Counted from the stretch's first letter, positions 1 through 7,409 are shown. The stretch is 12,675 bases of DNA from Cyclostephanos tholiformis (GCA_036939975.1 JALLPB010002969.1:1-12675); one strand, 5' to 3'. Made by a program: numbers and translations. Notes: generated by a model not told the origin, from the sequence alone.

Positions 1-598
1 GAACAAGATACACTATATCGGCCAATCTCCCACCAGCACTCTCTACCCTTCCCAACCTTGCGAAATGATCGAAGATTGTCGAAGTAGGCTAATCTGACTT
101 GCAAAGAGATTTTCGTCAAAGCCTCAGTTCTTGCATCTTCATCTTTTACCATACAGCCCTTATTATTGGGCCTTACTGCCCGTTCAAGGCTGCAGGAACT
201 CATTAGTTCAGATTCACCGGATACATTTGCAGCATCGTTCACGCTCCCTTCTCTTCTGCAATTAGTTGCTGCAGAATTTTCGGCGAGCCATTTAATCGAC
301 CCGACGGTAGCTTTGGGGGAATTGAGTGGTGCTGTTGCCTCAGCTGCCTATCAACCAGAATTTCAAGCATATTGTAATGACAAAGAAAATTAATGGGCGG
401 GGGAATATCAATCATGCAAAGTCGTCAGAAATAAGGTGGAACAGTGTTCCTAACTTTACATCATCAACTTACCTTCGCGATGGCCCTCGCTGTCTTCTTT
501 TTCTCAGTCGCCTCCTTCTTCAGCAGCTTCTTGCGAGCGTTTTTGGACATCGGGGGGACGGCTTCGATAGCAACTATTTCGTCGCCCACCGCTATCAT
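1..598 (-). CDS. 5' part of a two-exon gene, function unknown (runs off left edge)
   Basis: Seen: a minus-strand ATG at 598-596 opens 42 codons (598-473) ending exactly at a consensus donor GTAAGT (472-467). After a 125-base intron (348-472, acceptor TTGATAG) the same frame stays open for 347 bases to the window edge, about 115 further codons. Exon 1 begins MIAVGDEIVAIEAVPP and continues with a Lys-rich stretch (about residues 17-42, SKNARKKLLKKEATEKKK) that could be a nuclear or nucleolar signal or an RNA-contacting helix. Exon 2 is polar and ends, as far as visible, with LAYFDNLRSFRKVGKG then a Trp-Trp-Glu-Ile-Gly-Arg-Tyr motif. I do not recognise the family. The two exons join in phase 0 without a stop, and the long open exon argues for this strand over the plus-strand frame at 157-393. 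The 3' part lies outside the window. Confidence 0.6.
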
Positions 599-655
599 CT
601 TTTGTCGTGCTTTGCGACTTGGGTTCGGGTGAAAACGACGCAGACGTACTACCTA

Positions 656-671
656 TATCGTACATACGATA
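656..671. repeat. Short palindrome upstream of the left-edge gene
   Basis: TATCGTA and TACGATA are perfect 7-base inverted arms around a CA centre, 58-73 bases upstream of the ATG at 598. It lies where a core promoter or 5' UTR would be for that minus-strand gene. It may bind a regulator, but its size gives little statistical weight. A related CGTACG string follows at about 683-688. Confidence 0.3.
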
Positions 672-775
672 CAATAAAATGATCGTACGTAACATCGTCA
701 GCTTTTTTCTCTCTCTTGTGAGTGAGGACAGGGGACGAAGAGGCTTGATACGCATCGTAGATATTTACCGCTGAA

Positions 776-962
776 CAGCGACAACGGCATAGTAAGAGCC
801 GCGGGAGCGCAGCGTCGTGGCAAAGTGGCGGCGGCGTGCGGAGTGCGGAAGGGTTGGCTGGTCGGTGGTGCTCAAAAATTTTCTTGTTGTGGATATGGAG
901 AAGAAAACAGACGAGGCCAAATAGGAACTAATAAGATTAAATGCGGGAATGCAACACCCGGC
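776..962 (+). repeat. Dispersed repeat, copy A
   Basis: This stretch aligns along its length with 4259-4440 in the same orientation. The core 791-836 matches 4274-4319 over 46 bases without a mismatch. After a diverged GC-rich middle, similarity returns in the tail (for example AAATAGGAA..TA.TAAGATTAAA.GCGGGAAT.CAACA.CCGGC). Both copies stop at the same CCGGC. The core contains TGGCAAAGTGG (818-828), which fits the tRNA/SINE box A consensus, but I see no convincing box B. It starts 178 bases upstream of the left-edge gene's ATG. Candidate short interspersed element, MITE or conserved regulatory block. Confidence 0.75.
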
Positions 963-988
963 TCGTCGCCGCCGCCTCAACTTCAGCG

Positions 989-1428
989 ATGATTGGCGCT
1001 TAAGTTGTAATCGTCGACATTATTTCGATATTTGCCGTCGCGGTCATCGCCTCCGCAGGGACAGCATCAATGATGGTAAGTTGAATGAGTTAGTCGCTCT
1101 TAAAGAGTTTATGTATTGGGTCTTTTGCCTATGACGATGTCGGTGCATCACCTCAAAACTCACAGTTTCTGTCTTATTGCTTGTTGTTGTAAACAATTAC
1201 GCTTAGACCGACGACGGAAACGTGCATTTAGACCATGTGCTGAATATCAAACTACCGTCGTTGTCGCCGTTGATTGAACAGGCACTGACAAAAGCTGTCA
1301 AATCCTTTGACAGAGCTTGCTACGATGTATCTAATTCCGTCACAGTTATTGGGTATGCCGGTGAGAGAATCAAGGAGCCGTGTCAAAATGTTGCAGGAAT
1401 GTGTAAAATCATTACGGTGTCACGATGA
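989..1428 (+). pseudogene. Possible two-exon small secreted protein, broken by an in-frame TAA at codon 5
   Basis: Seen: ATG at 989 is followed by GCT-TAA (stop at 1001-1003), then the same frame is open to a consensus donor GTAAGT at 1076. A 131-base intron (1076-1206, acceptor CGCTTAG) joins in phase 0 to exon 2 (1207-1428). Residues after the stop are strongly hydrophobic (VVIVDIISIFAVAVIASAG), as in a signal peptide, and exon 2 encodes 73 residues with three cysteines, ending MCKIITVSR. Beyond the TGA at 1426-1428 the frame stays open 33 more codons, to a TAA at 1528-1530, and encodes a Cys-rich piece (CPISCCISCDG), so a second break is possible. No family recognised. Alternatives: a different upstream first exon spliced at the TTAAG (1000-1004) so that the TAA is never translated, or chance. 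Moderate to low certainty. Confidence 0.33.
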
Positions 1429-1650
1429 ATACTAATGAATCACCAATTCACTTTGGACTTATCATGTCCAATTAGCTGCTGCATATCTTGTGATGGCAGG
1501 ACTATCGAGGTTGATAGAGGCAAGAAATAAAAGTCTCCCACCGTCTGACCAATAGAATCGAAAACACAGAACAGGATCAGATAAATAATCACAAATATCA
1601 GTGTCGATTTGGCGCTCTGATTTGATTTATTAGGGAGGATCGTTGGATAG

Positions 1651-1896
1651 GTATGCCATCTTCCATTCCGTAAAAATCCTCGTGTTATTGTTGGTGGTGT
1701 CCCTCCAAAGTTCTTTCAGCGCAATATGGCCGTGGTAGATCGACCTTCAAAATATCCAGGGGTAAATAACTTACAAACCAAAATATTGTTTACCCAGGCA
1801 CGAGAATCGTTCTCTTCTCACACTCCGCTTCCAAAACTTAGTTTTTTGCGATTGATTACGGTAGTAGATAGCACGATATTCGAAGAGCTTCTGTAA
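1651..1896 (+). CDS. Weak candidate exon, plus strand, unknown
   Basis: The frame is open from 1651 to a TAA at 1894-1896 and contains an ATG at 1726. Its first half reads like a protein (PRVIVGGVPPKFFQRNMAVV at about 1678-1737) and is preceded by possible acceptors TTATTAG and GGATAG. A second frame over the same bases encodes a hydrophobic run, VKILVLLLVVSLQSSFSA, which would suit a signal peptide. The two readings exclude each other and neither has a firm start, donor or recognised domain. Listed so that the signal is not lost; it may be noise. Confidence 0.15.
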   Translation, partial: VCHLPFRKNPRVIVGGVPPKFFQRNMAVVDRPSKYPGVNNLQTKILFTQARESFSSHTPLPKLSFLRLITVVDSTIFEELL

Positions 1897-2145
1897 AGTT
1901 GAAAATGACCAAATCATCAGCCCATTGACAACAGAGGCGCGTACGGTGTAGAAAAGGTAAATGTCAACAGCATGCCCGCATCCTCGTTGTTTCCGGACCC
2001 GTGATCTGGACCCGCGAGTAGTGATGGCGGTGGTATTTATCTCCGCGCTCTCCCCGTCCTGTCGATCGCGACGCCCTTCCTTCCCCAGTCGGGATTCATG
2101 CCCACGTTGACCCCCCCCCCTTTGCTCACGGCGGCGAACTAGCAT
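1771..2145 (-). CDS. Unassigned 124-codon open frame
   Basis: A true ATG (2145-2143) opens 124 codons on the minus strand. The N-terminal half is very rich in Arg and Gly, partly because it translates the ten-base G run at 2120-2111, and looks like low-complexity sequence. The C-terminal half is mixed and basic (KRSVRRERFSCLGKQ). There is no signal peptide, domain or recognised motif, and it overlaps the plus-strand candidate at 1651-1896. It lies 175 bases beyond the end of the protease gene. Probably a chance frame. Confidence 0.12.
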   Translation of the reverse strand: MLVRRREQRGGGQRGHESRLGKEGRRDRQDGESAEINTTAITTRGSRSRVRKQRGCGHAVDIYLFYTVRASVVNGLMIWSFSTLQKLFEYRAIYYRNQSQKTKFWKRSVRRERFSCLGKQYFGL

Positions 2146-2320
2146 GTGAGATGTGAATGAAACAGGCTGATGTGTTGGTGTTTTATGTTCATTATAACGT
2201 GCATGAATAGAAACATTGTATATAAAAAATCTATCCAGCAGCTTTTATCTTTCTCTACTGCTAAAACCTAAGTACTTCACTAGCTAACAAACCTCACTTC
2301 AAGCACCCAATTATCTTGCT

Positions 2321-3843
2321 CTAACGATCAAATAGGGGATCTGCTCCCTTGGGTACTCCTTCCTCGGATACAGCAACATACACCTTGTCTTTGGATGTAA
2401 ACCCTTCGGCGCTGTCTTTAATAGCAGATTGCACAACCTCTATCGAAATTTCTTCCTCATCGCCAATCGACGTGTCATTGGCGAGAATCAAATCGGCGAG
2501 GTCTTCAAGAGCAGATTGCACATCTTCGTTTGAAATATCGAGTGAGATATCGATTGAGATCACCCCTTCGCCATTTGCAACTTCATTCAAGAATCCATCC
2601 TCGCGGTTCGAGAAGCAGTAGCAGCAATGATCAATTGCAGTTCCCATTTCTCCTTCAAAGAGTGTGCCGTAATACTCACAACCTGGCAAATCATTTTGTT
2701 CGTACCAATCGCATCCGTTGCCGTAGGAATTAACCCAGTTGGGGAAGTTGTCAGTGCACGCCGAAGGCCTGGGACTCGTCTTTGGACTCGGACTATTCGT
2801 CGGGGGGTACGTCCCCCAATCATACGTTGGGTAGTACGTCCACGAATTATTGTTTGTGATAGGTGACTCCGTTGGGCTGAGTTCCAACTTATCACAATCG
2901 AAGTCGGCAGGAGGGGATACGCTCCTCCTGCAGGTCACTTCTCTGATCCAAGTGTAGGCGGACGAAACACGAGAATACACGCCCGGGAAATCCTGGTGAG
3001 CACACCCGTATCCCCACGATACCACGCCCACCTGCACATCCGCACCCTGTCCACTTTTCAACACGAGCGGTCCGCCGGAATCACCCTGACACGAGTCTTT
3101 CCCGAAATCCATGGCGCACAGCATACTCTCCGTGATCATGTCATGATAGCTCATTTCCATGCCGTCGATGGTTCCACTGCTTTGTTCGCATACTTCGTTC
3201 GTTATCAAATTTACATCAACCTCCATCAATTCATTGCTCGATTCAAAAGCGAAAGCCGTATCCGTCACTCCCCAACCAATGACAGTGAGCTGAGAAGAAT
3301 TCGTTTCCAGGATCTCGTTCGATAATTCAATTGATGAGTCCAGCTTCACAAACTCTACATCATGAGTGACGATCTCGCTGAGAAAAATCAACATGATGTC
3401 ATAGTCCCCAGTCGTCCCATATTCAGGGTGTGGTACCTCCGCTTTCACTGCGATCACTTCTCCTTCGGTACTATTCAACGCGTGGCGTCCGACGATGATG
3501 TCATATGCACCTCCCATTGCACAATGACTATTGTGCACAGAGATGACAAACAAATGGACGAACATGAGATGTGAATCAGCAAGTGGAAAAAATAGGGGGG
3601 AATGTATACCTACACTCACGCTGCACTAAGAACCACATCCGGACCGATCATGCTACCACCGCAGAAATGTCCAAATATGGAGTCCGAGAGCGACACCGCA
3701 TAGGGATATTCATCAGCGTTGGCCTCACCGCCGCCAATTATACGGGTCTCAGCGTCACTCTGGCTTCCACGAAGGAGTTTTTTGTAAGCTGATGCCCCAG
3801 GAAATATACTAGAGACTAATAGCGCACTCTGGCTGATCTTCAT
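2321..3843 (-). CDS. Secreted trypsin-like serine protease (S1 family) with a C-terminal six-cysteine module
   Basis: Predicted to be a secreted endopeptidase cutting after Lys/Arg. Two exons, 3843-3620 and 3527-2321, are joined in phase 2 across a 92-base GT-AG intron (3528-3619); the join rebuilds the AAHC motif. The protein has 476 residues: signal peptide 1-19 (ends GASA), short propeptide, activation site R34/IIGG, catalytic His76 (SAAHC), Asp118 (DYDIML) and Ser225 (CQGDSGGP), with Asp219 at the base of the S1 pocket, the trypsin-specificity position, and SWGYGC at 245-250. After the protease domain (to about 274) come a Pro/Thr/Ser linker (290-330) and a module with Cys332, 347, 358, 376, 377 and 379 (NGCDWYEQNDLPGCEYYG...HCCYC). 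The acidic tail (381-476) holds two similar units near 404-419 and 434-449. All key residues are present and no break is seen. A normal ATG and TATA/CCAAT-like promoter precede it. Confidence 0.93.
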
Positions 3844-3905
3844 GATTCTTTGATAGTAGTACTGGGAACTTGATTCTTATAATGAAGAGGAAGGGCTATT
3901 CCTTG

Positions 3906-3915
3906 TTTATATTGG
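3906..3915 (-). promoter_or_regulatory. TATA box overlapping a CCAAT motif, protease promoter
   Basis: On the minus strand the string GCCAATATAAAC lies 63-72 bases upstream of the protease ATG at 3843. It contains CCAAT (3915-3911) running into TATAAA (3911-3906). With a usual 25-30 base TATA-to-start distance, transcription would begin near 3880 and leave a 5' UTR of about 35 bases. The position fits; function is inferred. Confidence 0.45.
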
Positions 3916-4258
3916 CGAATATGTTCGTCTTTTCTTTGAAGTTATCAAATGATCGAATGACTTTTGATTGCGATGTGAAAATTATGAGAGCTCAGTGCAC
4001 ATGAGAGAGGTGTGTTGTGGTCTCTTTGTGTTTTGTCGTGCGTTGAAGTCTTGAACATTGATCATGATGTTGGTGTTGTCGTCTTGGGCGCCACGACTCC
4101 ATTGCTGTCAAAATATACTTCATCTTGCGTTGGTCTTGGCACCTCACACCACGGCGGTTTCGATATTGGTCTTGGTCTCATCCTGTCATTGGGGCCTTCC
4201 ATCACGTCTCATGGGCACGGATGTACAGCAGGCTACTGCAGCTGGAACATCAGCTGGG
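3916..4258. other. Intergenic stretch upstream of the protease
   Basis: This holds the distal upstream region of the protease gene and no convincing gene. Plus-strand frames from 4012 and 4058 are open, but they are built from GTTGGT/GGTCTTGG-type low complexity, run straight into the dispersed repeat, and show no motif or splice structure. Confidence 0.4.
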
Positions 4259-4440
4259 CAGCGGCAACGGCAGAGTAAGAGCCGCGGGAGCGCAGCGTCG
4301 TGGCAAAGTGGCGGCGGCGCGTGTGGAGTGCTGGCTGCTGGTGGTACGGTGGTGCAGTCAAAAATCTCCTTGTGTGGATAATATTGTGACGAGTCGAAAT
4401 AGGAATTAGTAAGATTAAAAGCGGGAATTCAACATCCGGC
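4259..4440 (+). repeat. Dispersed repeat, copy B
   Basis: Direct-orientation partner of 776-962. A perfect 46-base match (4274-4319) is followed by a diverged middle and a conserved AT-rich tail ending at CCGGC. The box-A-like TGGCAAAGTGG is at 4301-4311. It begins 416 bases upstream of the protease ATG. Like copy A it sits upstream of a minus-strand gene, so either an insertion preference or a regulatory role is possible. No flanking target-site duplication was obvious. Confidence 0.75.
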
Positions 4441-4766
4441 CACCTCTACCCACGCCATGCCACATCAATAATGCCTAAAAGTGCTACTATCATTGTTGAG
4501 AGTACTTTGGTACTGAGGTTGAGGGAAAGCCATGAACCACTAATAAAAAAATTGTCTTTAGTCATCCAGAAATGATCTAAGAAAAATCACTTTGTAAATA
4601 CGGATTGTTGGTTTCCGTCTGAAGACAATTGTTACAATCAAGTTTAAAAAAACTCAGGAGTAGTTACAACAGGTGTAACAGCGCGCCATCCTCGCGAATT
4701 ATTAAAAACATCAAATAGAAGGATTGATATCTACATAAAAGTGCCCTACGTTATTTGATTATACTG
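4441..4766. other. AT-rich 3' flank of the Harbinger-like remnant
   Basis: No gene seen. TGAGGTTGAGGGAA at 4514-4527 has a perfect inverted match at 6687-6700 on the far side of the transposase, making it a candidate terminal inverted repeat. Two GTAC tetramers (4502-4505, 4510-4513) lie immediately outside it. Confidence 0.35.
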
Positions 4767-5963
4767 CTAATCATCGTATTCGACACTGAAGAGCGACTCA
4801 CCCTGCTCAATGGTGAGCTGGTGAGCACCGCACATGCCCGAAAGACCTCACCGTGACAATGGATGTCGTGACGATAAACTTGGGAGAGAATTCCCCAGTT
4901 TTTGAGCCGTTCGTTGATGGTCTCATGGCGTCACCTGACATGTGCCTGCATTGCCTTCTTCTCAGGCGGGCTGATGTCGTTGAGCAGGCACTTAACCTTG
5001 TTGGGGTGCCCACGATAGCCGTCGTCGGCCTCGATGCGCTTGTACTGAGTGAGGTGCTTGGCGAGGATGGAAGTGAAGATCTTGATGTCAGGCCGCTTCC
5101 CGGCGGGGTACGGATCTTGAATCCATACAAGGTTCCCGACCTTGATCTCAACGCCCAGCTCGTACCGCAGGGCGGACTTGCCGGCGTACTTATGGGAGCC
5201 AAAGGGGTTCCCTTTCTTCGCCTGTCCCTTCTGGGGGATGCGGAAGTCGGTTCCATCGACGGACATCATGCAGTCATTGCCTTCATCATTGTCAACCGAA
5301 CTATTGAAGTTGACCTGTGGTTTTGCGAAAGTGAGGGGAGAAAACAACAGGGGGGTGGTGAGATGGCGATGGAAATGGCCAAGGTGGCGACGATACGACG
5401 GATGAGGCAAGGCAAGAACAATCATGTCATCGGCCAATGACCAAAACCACATTGACGACGAGGGCTTGGTGGCCGCTCATTTGACAAAAAAGTAGACACA
5501 AATATAAAAAAATACTAACCACAATGTCAACGAGCTCAGAAATGGCCTCGATGAAGTCCCAGACCCATTTCCTGTGGGTCTTGGGGTCAATTGCTCCCTT
5601 GGAACCACCGACAGCTGCACATCCTGTGCCCTGCTTCGGGTACACCTTGAGGAAGTGGAGGGTCCAGAGCAAGTGCTTCGCCCCCCCCCCCTTCGGATGG
5701 AGCTGGTCGCAAACGACAAGCTCCCAGACCGTTTTGACGACGTGGATGGTCATCCTGAAGAACTCACGGAAGAGCCGGAACTCAGTTGATGTCCAGATCC
5801 CGTCATCTCAACGTGGTGGGCGGTTCATAATCACCTTTGCAATATGCATGAAGTCGGGAATCGCATCAAGAGGGGAGAATGAATCGTTGTCATTGTCATC
5901 ATCCATGACAATCATTAGCATATTGACGTTGGGGTCATAGGAGTGGTCATTGTTGGTTGCCAT
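4767..5963 (-). pseudogene. PIF/Harbinger-like DDE transposase, decayed
   Basis: Remnant of a cut-and-paste transposase gene. The likely start is ATG 5963-5961 (context CAACCATGG). Exon 1 runs 5963-5520 and exon 2 5314-4767, joined in phase 0 across a 205-base intron (5315-5519, donor GTTAGT, acceptor CCACAG). The intact length would be about 330 residues. Catalytic candidates: first Asp in SVDGTDFRIPQ, second in ADDGYRGHP, and Glu in RHETINERLKNWG. All three survive. Breaks: TGA at 5808-5810 between NRPPR and DDGIWTSTEF; TGA at 4931-4933 just before RHETIN; and a one-base loss near 4817-4820, after which LTIEQGESLFSVEYDD reads in another frame to TAG at 4769-4767. Upstream residues are Asp-rich (MDDDNDNDSF). 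An 11-base G run codes for Gly in PKGGGAK. The nonsense codons and the frame loss make it non-functional as written; the family call rests on motifs recalled, not on a search. Confidence 0.8.
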
Positions 5964-6058
5964 GGTTGAGGAGGATGAGGGTGAGGTTGGGTTGGACAAT
6001 TTTTGTTTTTTGTGTTCTCTCTTCGTGTGTAGCACAGAGAGAGTAGAACTGTATTATT

Positions 6059-6359
6059 GTACTTATCGTACATACTGGTCATATATCTATGTTCAGCTGG
6101 GGCTTGTTCAGGCGGTACATGTGGTTTCTCTCAATTGGTATGGTACTAGTTCCTTACGTACAATAACCATCTACATTAAAAAAAAACAAGAAATGCTCAA
6201 TTTTTTGTGCCAAAAAAAAGTGTACCGATCAGTACAAATTATAAAAAGTGTACCGATCGGTACACTTTTTTTGGACTTGTACAAAGTCACGGAATTCCTT
6301 TGTGACGTTGTACACTTTATGAAAACTGTACAAAATGGTACACTTTTCATAAAGTGTAC
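6059..6359. repeat. Nested palindrome array with 14 GTAC sites
   Basis: GTAC starts at 6059, 6068, 6115, 6143, 6158, 6222, 6232, 6250, 6260, 6279, 6310, 6328, 6338 and 6356. That is 14 in 301 bases, against about one expected. Within it: a perfect 28-base palindrome at 6243-6270 (core GTGTACCGATCGGTACAC); an inverted pair 6210-6230 with 6255-6274, one A of length difference; a 12-base arm pair 6279-6290/6302-6313 with one mismatch around GGAATTCCTTT; and a perfect 16-base arm pair 6310-6325/6344-6359 with an 18-base loop. It sits 5' of the Harbinger-like transposase. Candidates: subterminal transposase-binding repeats, a fold-back element, or a regulatory array. The AT-rich open frames crossing it are by-products of the repeats. 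Confidence 0.85.
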
Positions 6360-6380
6360 CGCAATCCTCTTTTTTGCTTT

Positions 6381-6540
6381 TTTTACAATCTTTTGATACA
6401 TAAATGTCCAATACTGGCTAAAAATGATGCCGGCCCAGCCATATCTGCACCATAAGCCATNTTTACAATCTTTTGATACATAAATGTCCAATACTGGCTA
6501 AAAATGATGCTGGCCCGGCCATATCTGCACCATAAGCCAT
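6381..6540. repeat. 80-base tandem duplication with an N at the junction
   Basis: 6382-6460 and 6462-6540 are the same 79 bases, differing only at 6431/6511 (C/T) and 6437/6517 (A/G). Position 6461 is N and lines up with T at 6381, so the period is 80. A single unknown base exactly at the seam points to two contig ends that overlap but were placed side by side, with the two differences being allelic or errors. A genuine tandem repeat remains possible. Confidence 0.9.
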
Positions 6541-7409
6541 ATCGTTCTTTCTTGTGCTTTTCTTTACCTATATTGTAACTACTCCAAAATACTATAGTTA
6601 GTTGGCCTCAAGTGTGATAGTTATAACTCACGAGTGACATACTTTTAGTAAAGGTTATTATTTCAAGCATCAACAAAAATAGCTCATTCCCTCAACCTCA
6701 TTTTTTGTCGATGGACATGTTTTGACCAAAAGGAATTCAAAAGAAATTTGGTGGGGAGTGTTTCTTAAACCCCAACCTATACGGTATGACCGGACAAAAG
6801 TGATCCTATGCTGGAATTAGTATTAAACAAAAACACACTAAAATGAGAAATTCCTAATTTCTAATGCTTTAAGCATTGAAATGTGCACCACACCTAAATG
6901 ATACCTCACTATTTAGTTTTTTTTACCTCACAATATGAAATATAACTTTTTTCTACCTCGCCACCTTGCTCATCCGTTGCAGCTCTGATTTGCTTCAGTC
7001 CCACATCCATTGATTCATGAATATTTTTCTCTACCTCCCTTGCTGATGCAGATGTATTTATGTTATCTCATGCCAAAGGTGAGCTATTCCCTTAGCTCAC
7101 CTTGCTGGTCCTGCATTTCCACGTCCATTTAGGGTTAATTGAGCACTGCATGTGGCATCATGGACACGAACCCCACTTTGTCTATTCAGGATCAGGAGGC
7201 TGCATGGAGAGCAATGTTTGCAATGATGAGCAAAGCAAGAGCATGGTTAAGAAACAACTGTTCCTATAGTAATACACTGCTAGGCTCCTGTTCTCCCATC
7301 TACAGCACTGCTTGCATTCCATCCTCATGGTATCTCTCTTCTGTCACACTTTGGTTTGTAGTATTTTTGTCCATCTCCTCTTCTCCTGACAGGACTTCTG
7401 TACTCTTTT
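6541..7409. other. AT-rich stretch without a clear gene
   Basis: This lies between the duplication and the end of the MULE frame. It holds the candidate right-hand inverted repeat TTCCCTCAACCTCA (6687-6700), a small hairpin AATGCTT-T-AAGCATT (about 6862-6876), an 11-base-stem hairpin at 7076-7103, and loosely repeated CTACCTC/CCTTGCT strings at 6955-7110. The plus-strand frame 7139-7699 starts in this stretch but has only a TTG start and no recognisable domain, and it runs antisense to the MULE tail. The MULE's own 3' terminal repeat should be here but was not identified. Confidence 0.4.
7076..7103. repeat. Perfect 11-base-pair hairpin
   Basis: AAGGTGAGCTA (7076-7086) and TAGCTCACCTT (7093-7103) are exact inverted arms around a six-base TTCCCT loop. 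It lies downstream of the MULE reading frame, where a transposon end or an RNA 3' end structure could be. The stem does not extend further. Confidence 0.5.

Larger units (their letters stand above)
1431..2320. other. Stretch without a clear gene
   Basis: About 890 bases lie between the small plus-strand candidate and the protease stop codon. It holds a run of ten C at 2111-2120 and three weak open frames: plus 1651-1896, plus 1726-1896 (ATG start, 56 codons, same frame) and minus 1771-2145. The 3' UTR and polyadenylation signal of the protease should lie at the right end of this stretch on the minus strand, but no decisive signal was found. Confidence 0.4.

Noticed and set aside
166..393. Plus-strand 75-codon open frame
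   Set aside because: It has a TTG start only, and it is antisense to the minus-strand exon that is open from 347 to the window edge and has matching splice sites and an ATG exon upstream.
4012..4278. Plus-strand frame with a hydrophobic product
   Set aside because: Made of GT/GG-rich low complexity, runs into the dispersed repeat, and has no splice structure or motif.
4853..5440. Plus-strand 195-codon open frame
   Set aside because: Mirror image of the Harbinger-like exon 2, whose minus-strand motifs (GTDFRIPQ, DDGYRG, RHETIN) are specific.
5808..5810. TGA read as selenocysteine or reassigned codon
   Set aside because: The position falls between motif blocks with no Sec-type context, the same gene has a frameshift, and the neighbouring transposon is broken by TAG and TAA as well, so ordinary decay is simpler.
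6210..6360. CRISPR array
   Set aside because: The repeats are nested inverted repeats of varying length with no regular spacer, and the organism is eukaryotic.
6171..6491. Minus-strand frames with repeated peptides across the GTAC array
   Set aside because: The repeated peptides follow from the DNA palindromes, and the frame crosses the N and the duplicated segment.
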